Source of the DNA: Gemmataceae bacterium
Lineage (GTDB): Bacteria; Planctomycetota; Planctomycetia; Gemmatales; Gemmataceae
Length of the DNA: 7,613 bases
NCBI GenBank assembly: GCA_017853285.1
Contig: JAFMJU010000192.1
Coordinates: 1 to 7,613, forward strand
Reading direction: 5' to 3'
Under the pieces are notes generated by a model. It was not told where the DNA came from and ran no database searches. It saw only the letters and a list, made by a program, of their open reading frames with translations. A program made the position numbers and the translations under genes. Positions 6,522 to 7,613 of this stretch are shown piece by piece; the stretch's first letter is position 1; every line of letters starts with the position of its first letter.

Positions 6522-7613
6522 TCAGGGAATGCTTGCTTTGCCGCCACCCAGCGAGGTGATTTTTTCGATATAGTTCAGCGCATCTTCGCGATCTTTCAAG
6601 GGGTGATCCTTGCCAATCCTGGCCGAATCCTCACCCAAATCAGCCTCCGCCCTCCGCACCCAAGGCATCTCCCGCTGGTTGTCCCGGTAGGAGATGATCA
6701 AGGCATGGAGGAGGCGTTTGGATTGCTCCAATTCGCCAAGTCTGCCCAGGCGTTTGGCGCACAGGTACACCCACTCCCCATCGGATTGGACATCTGCCAA
6801 ACGGGCTCGTCCGATTGCCTGCAATTCCCTTTTGCTTTCCTCATATTTCAGGAGGTAAAGGCCAAATCCTCCCTCGGGAACTGGTCCGCCTTTCTTATTG
6901 GCCAGGGGCTCCAGGAATTCTTCCCACCCGCGCCTTTTTTCCAATGGATCGGTGGACCCCATCATGCGAATCCCCTGATCCATCCGGGCGGCCTCATCCT
7001 CAGGCCAAAAGATCCACACCAAGGCGGCGCAAACCCCTGCCAGGGAGGGAACCACCACCCAGGGCTTGCGCATCATCCTTGACCATAATCCACCCCTGTT
7101 TTGTTCCTCCAGATGGGCCCTGACCATTCGGCTCACAAAGGTGGCTGGCCCCTCGCCAGGATTTGGCAGGACCTGGCCGGACTGACTTGCCGGCCTGCTC
7201 GATGGAACCAATTCACGGTCACGGGTCATTTGGTCTTTTCGGGCGATCACCTGCAGTCTTCGCGCCACCAACCCGGCATCCGGCGGTCGGGCCGCGGGTT
7301 CTTTGGAAAGCAACTCGTCGACCAAACGCTCGAGGTCGGGTGGAATTCCATCCACCAGACGCCCAAGTCGTTCATGCTGGCCGAATCGTTGCTTGTGCAG
7401 CACCTCGGCCAAATGCCCGCGGAAGGGGAATTGGCCGGTGATAAGGGTGTAGAGGACAATTCCAAGGCTGTAAAGGTCGCTCCTTTTGGTTGCCGATTTT
7501 CCGGCAACCTGCTCAGGGGCTATGGTCTCCGCTGTGCCGACCAGACCTCCGGTTGCGGTCAATCTGGCGCTGGCGAACAGGCTGGCCACACCAAAATCGG
7601 TCAACTTCACCTG
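6522..7613 (-). CDS. Hanks-type Ser/Thr protein kinase, membrane-anchored (5' part outside window)
   Basis: C-terminal part of a eukaryotic-like Ser/Thr kinase. The frame is open to the right edge, so the ATP-binding N-lobe and HRD catalytic loop are not visible. Numbering from the valine codon at 7610: DFG motif KLTDFGVA (2-9, metal-binding Asp5); activation segment ending GTAETIAPEQ (25-34); SDLYSLGIVLYTLITGQFPF (44-63, kinase subdomain IX); and the subdomain XI arginine near 108 in AARPPDA. A polar juxtamembrane stretch (about 125-180) leads to a single membrane helix (about 183-202, flanked by RMMRK). The remaining 160 residues should be outside the cytoplasmic membrane. They are mostly helical, with a repeat-like stretch around CAKRLGRLGELEQSKRLL that resembles TPR helices, and I do not recognise the domain. 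The protein probably senses or docks something in the envelope and phosphorylates cytoplasmic targets. The usual tyrosine in GTxxYxAPE is Thr here. The stop is 38 bases before nagA. Confidence 0.9.
   Translation of the reverse strand, partial: QVKLTDFGVASLFASARLTATGGLVGTAETIAPEQVAGKSATKRSDLYSLGIVLYTLITGQFPFRGHLAEVLHKQRFGQHERLGRLVDGIPPDLERLVDELLSKEPAARPPDAGLVARRLQVIARKDQMTRDRELVPSSRPASQSGQVLPNPGEGPATFVSRMVRAHLEEQNRGGLWSRMMRKPWVVVPSLAGVCAALVWIFWPEDEAARMDQGIRMMGSTDPLEKRRGWEEFLEPLANKKGGPVPEGGFGLYLLKYEESKRELQAIGRARLADVQSDGEWVYLCAKRLGRLGELEQSKRLLHALIISYRDNQREMPWVRRAEADLGEDSARIGKDHPLKDREDALNYIEKITSLGGGKASIP

Overview
Every gene I can support lies on the minus strand, so the window reads right to left. 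GC-rich, codon-biased coding DNA fills almost all of it. The only non-coding gap longer than about 60 bases is an AT-rich stretch of roughly 220 bases (5096-5316). A membrane-anchored Ser/Thr kinase with its own extracytoplasmic domain, beside a multi-permease MacB/LolCDE-type exporter, suggests a Planctomycetota-like bacterium. This is inferred from gene style only; Acidobacteriota, Verrucomicrobiota or Myxococcota are not excluded. I see no rRNA, tRNA, CRISPR array, insertion sequence or phage gene.

Layout in transcription order. (1) 7613-6522: the C-terminal part of a Hanks-type Ser/Thr kinase. Its N-lobe and catalytic loop lie beyond the right edge. The visible part runs from the DFG motif through the C-lobe to one membrane helix and an unidentified helical outer domain. 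(2) 6483-5317: a NagA-type N-acetylglucosamine-6-phosphate deacetylase with a TTG start, 38 bases after the kinase stop. (3) 5316-5096: an AT-rich spacer with an inverted repeat at the nagA stop and a weak promoter candidate for the next unit. (4) 5095-3647: a HlyD/MacA-type membrane fusion protein. (5) 3612-2890: a MacB/LolD-type ABC ATPase. (6) 2854-1469: an FtsX/MacB-type permease. (7) 1416-1: a second FtsX/MacB-type permease, cut by the left edge before its last membrane helices.

Genes 4-7 are separated by 34, 35 and 52 bases and form a convincing operon. They encode a tripartite-style exporter in which the adaptor couples an ATPase and two different permeases to transport across the cell envelope. 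The two permeases would form a heterodimer, as LolC/LolE do, but an adaptor is present, as in MacAB or DevBCA. The most unusual point is that the second permease carries what reads as a PDZ domain (about residues 166-246) inside its large periplasmic region. Both permeases also have an extra hydrophobic segment before the usual first FtsX-family helix. The substrate cannot be read from the sequence. The kinase and nagA form a separate unit upstream, and any link between them and the exporter is conjecture.
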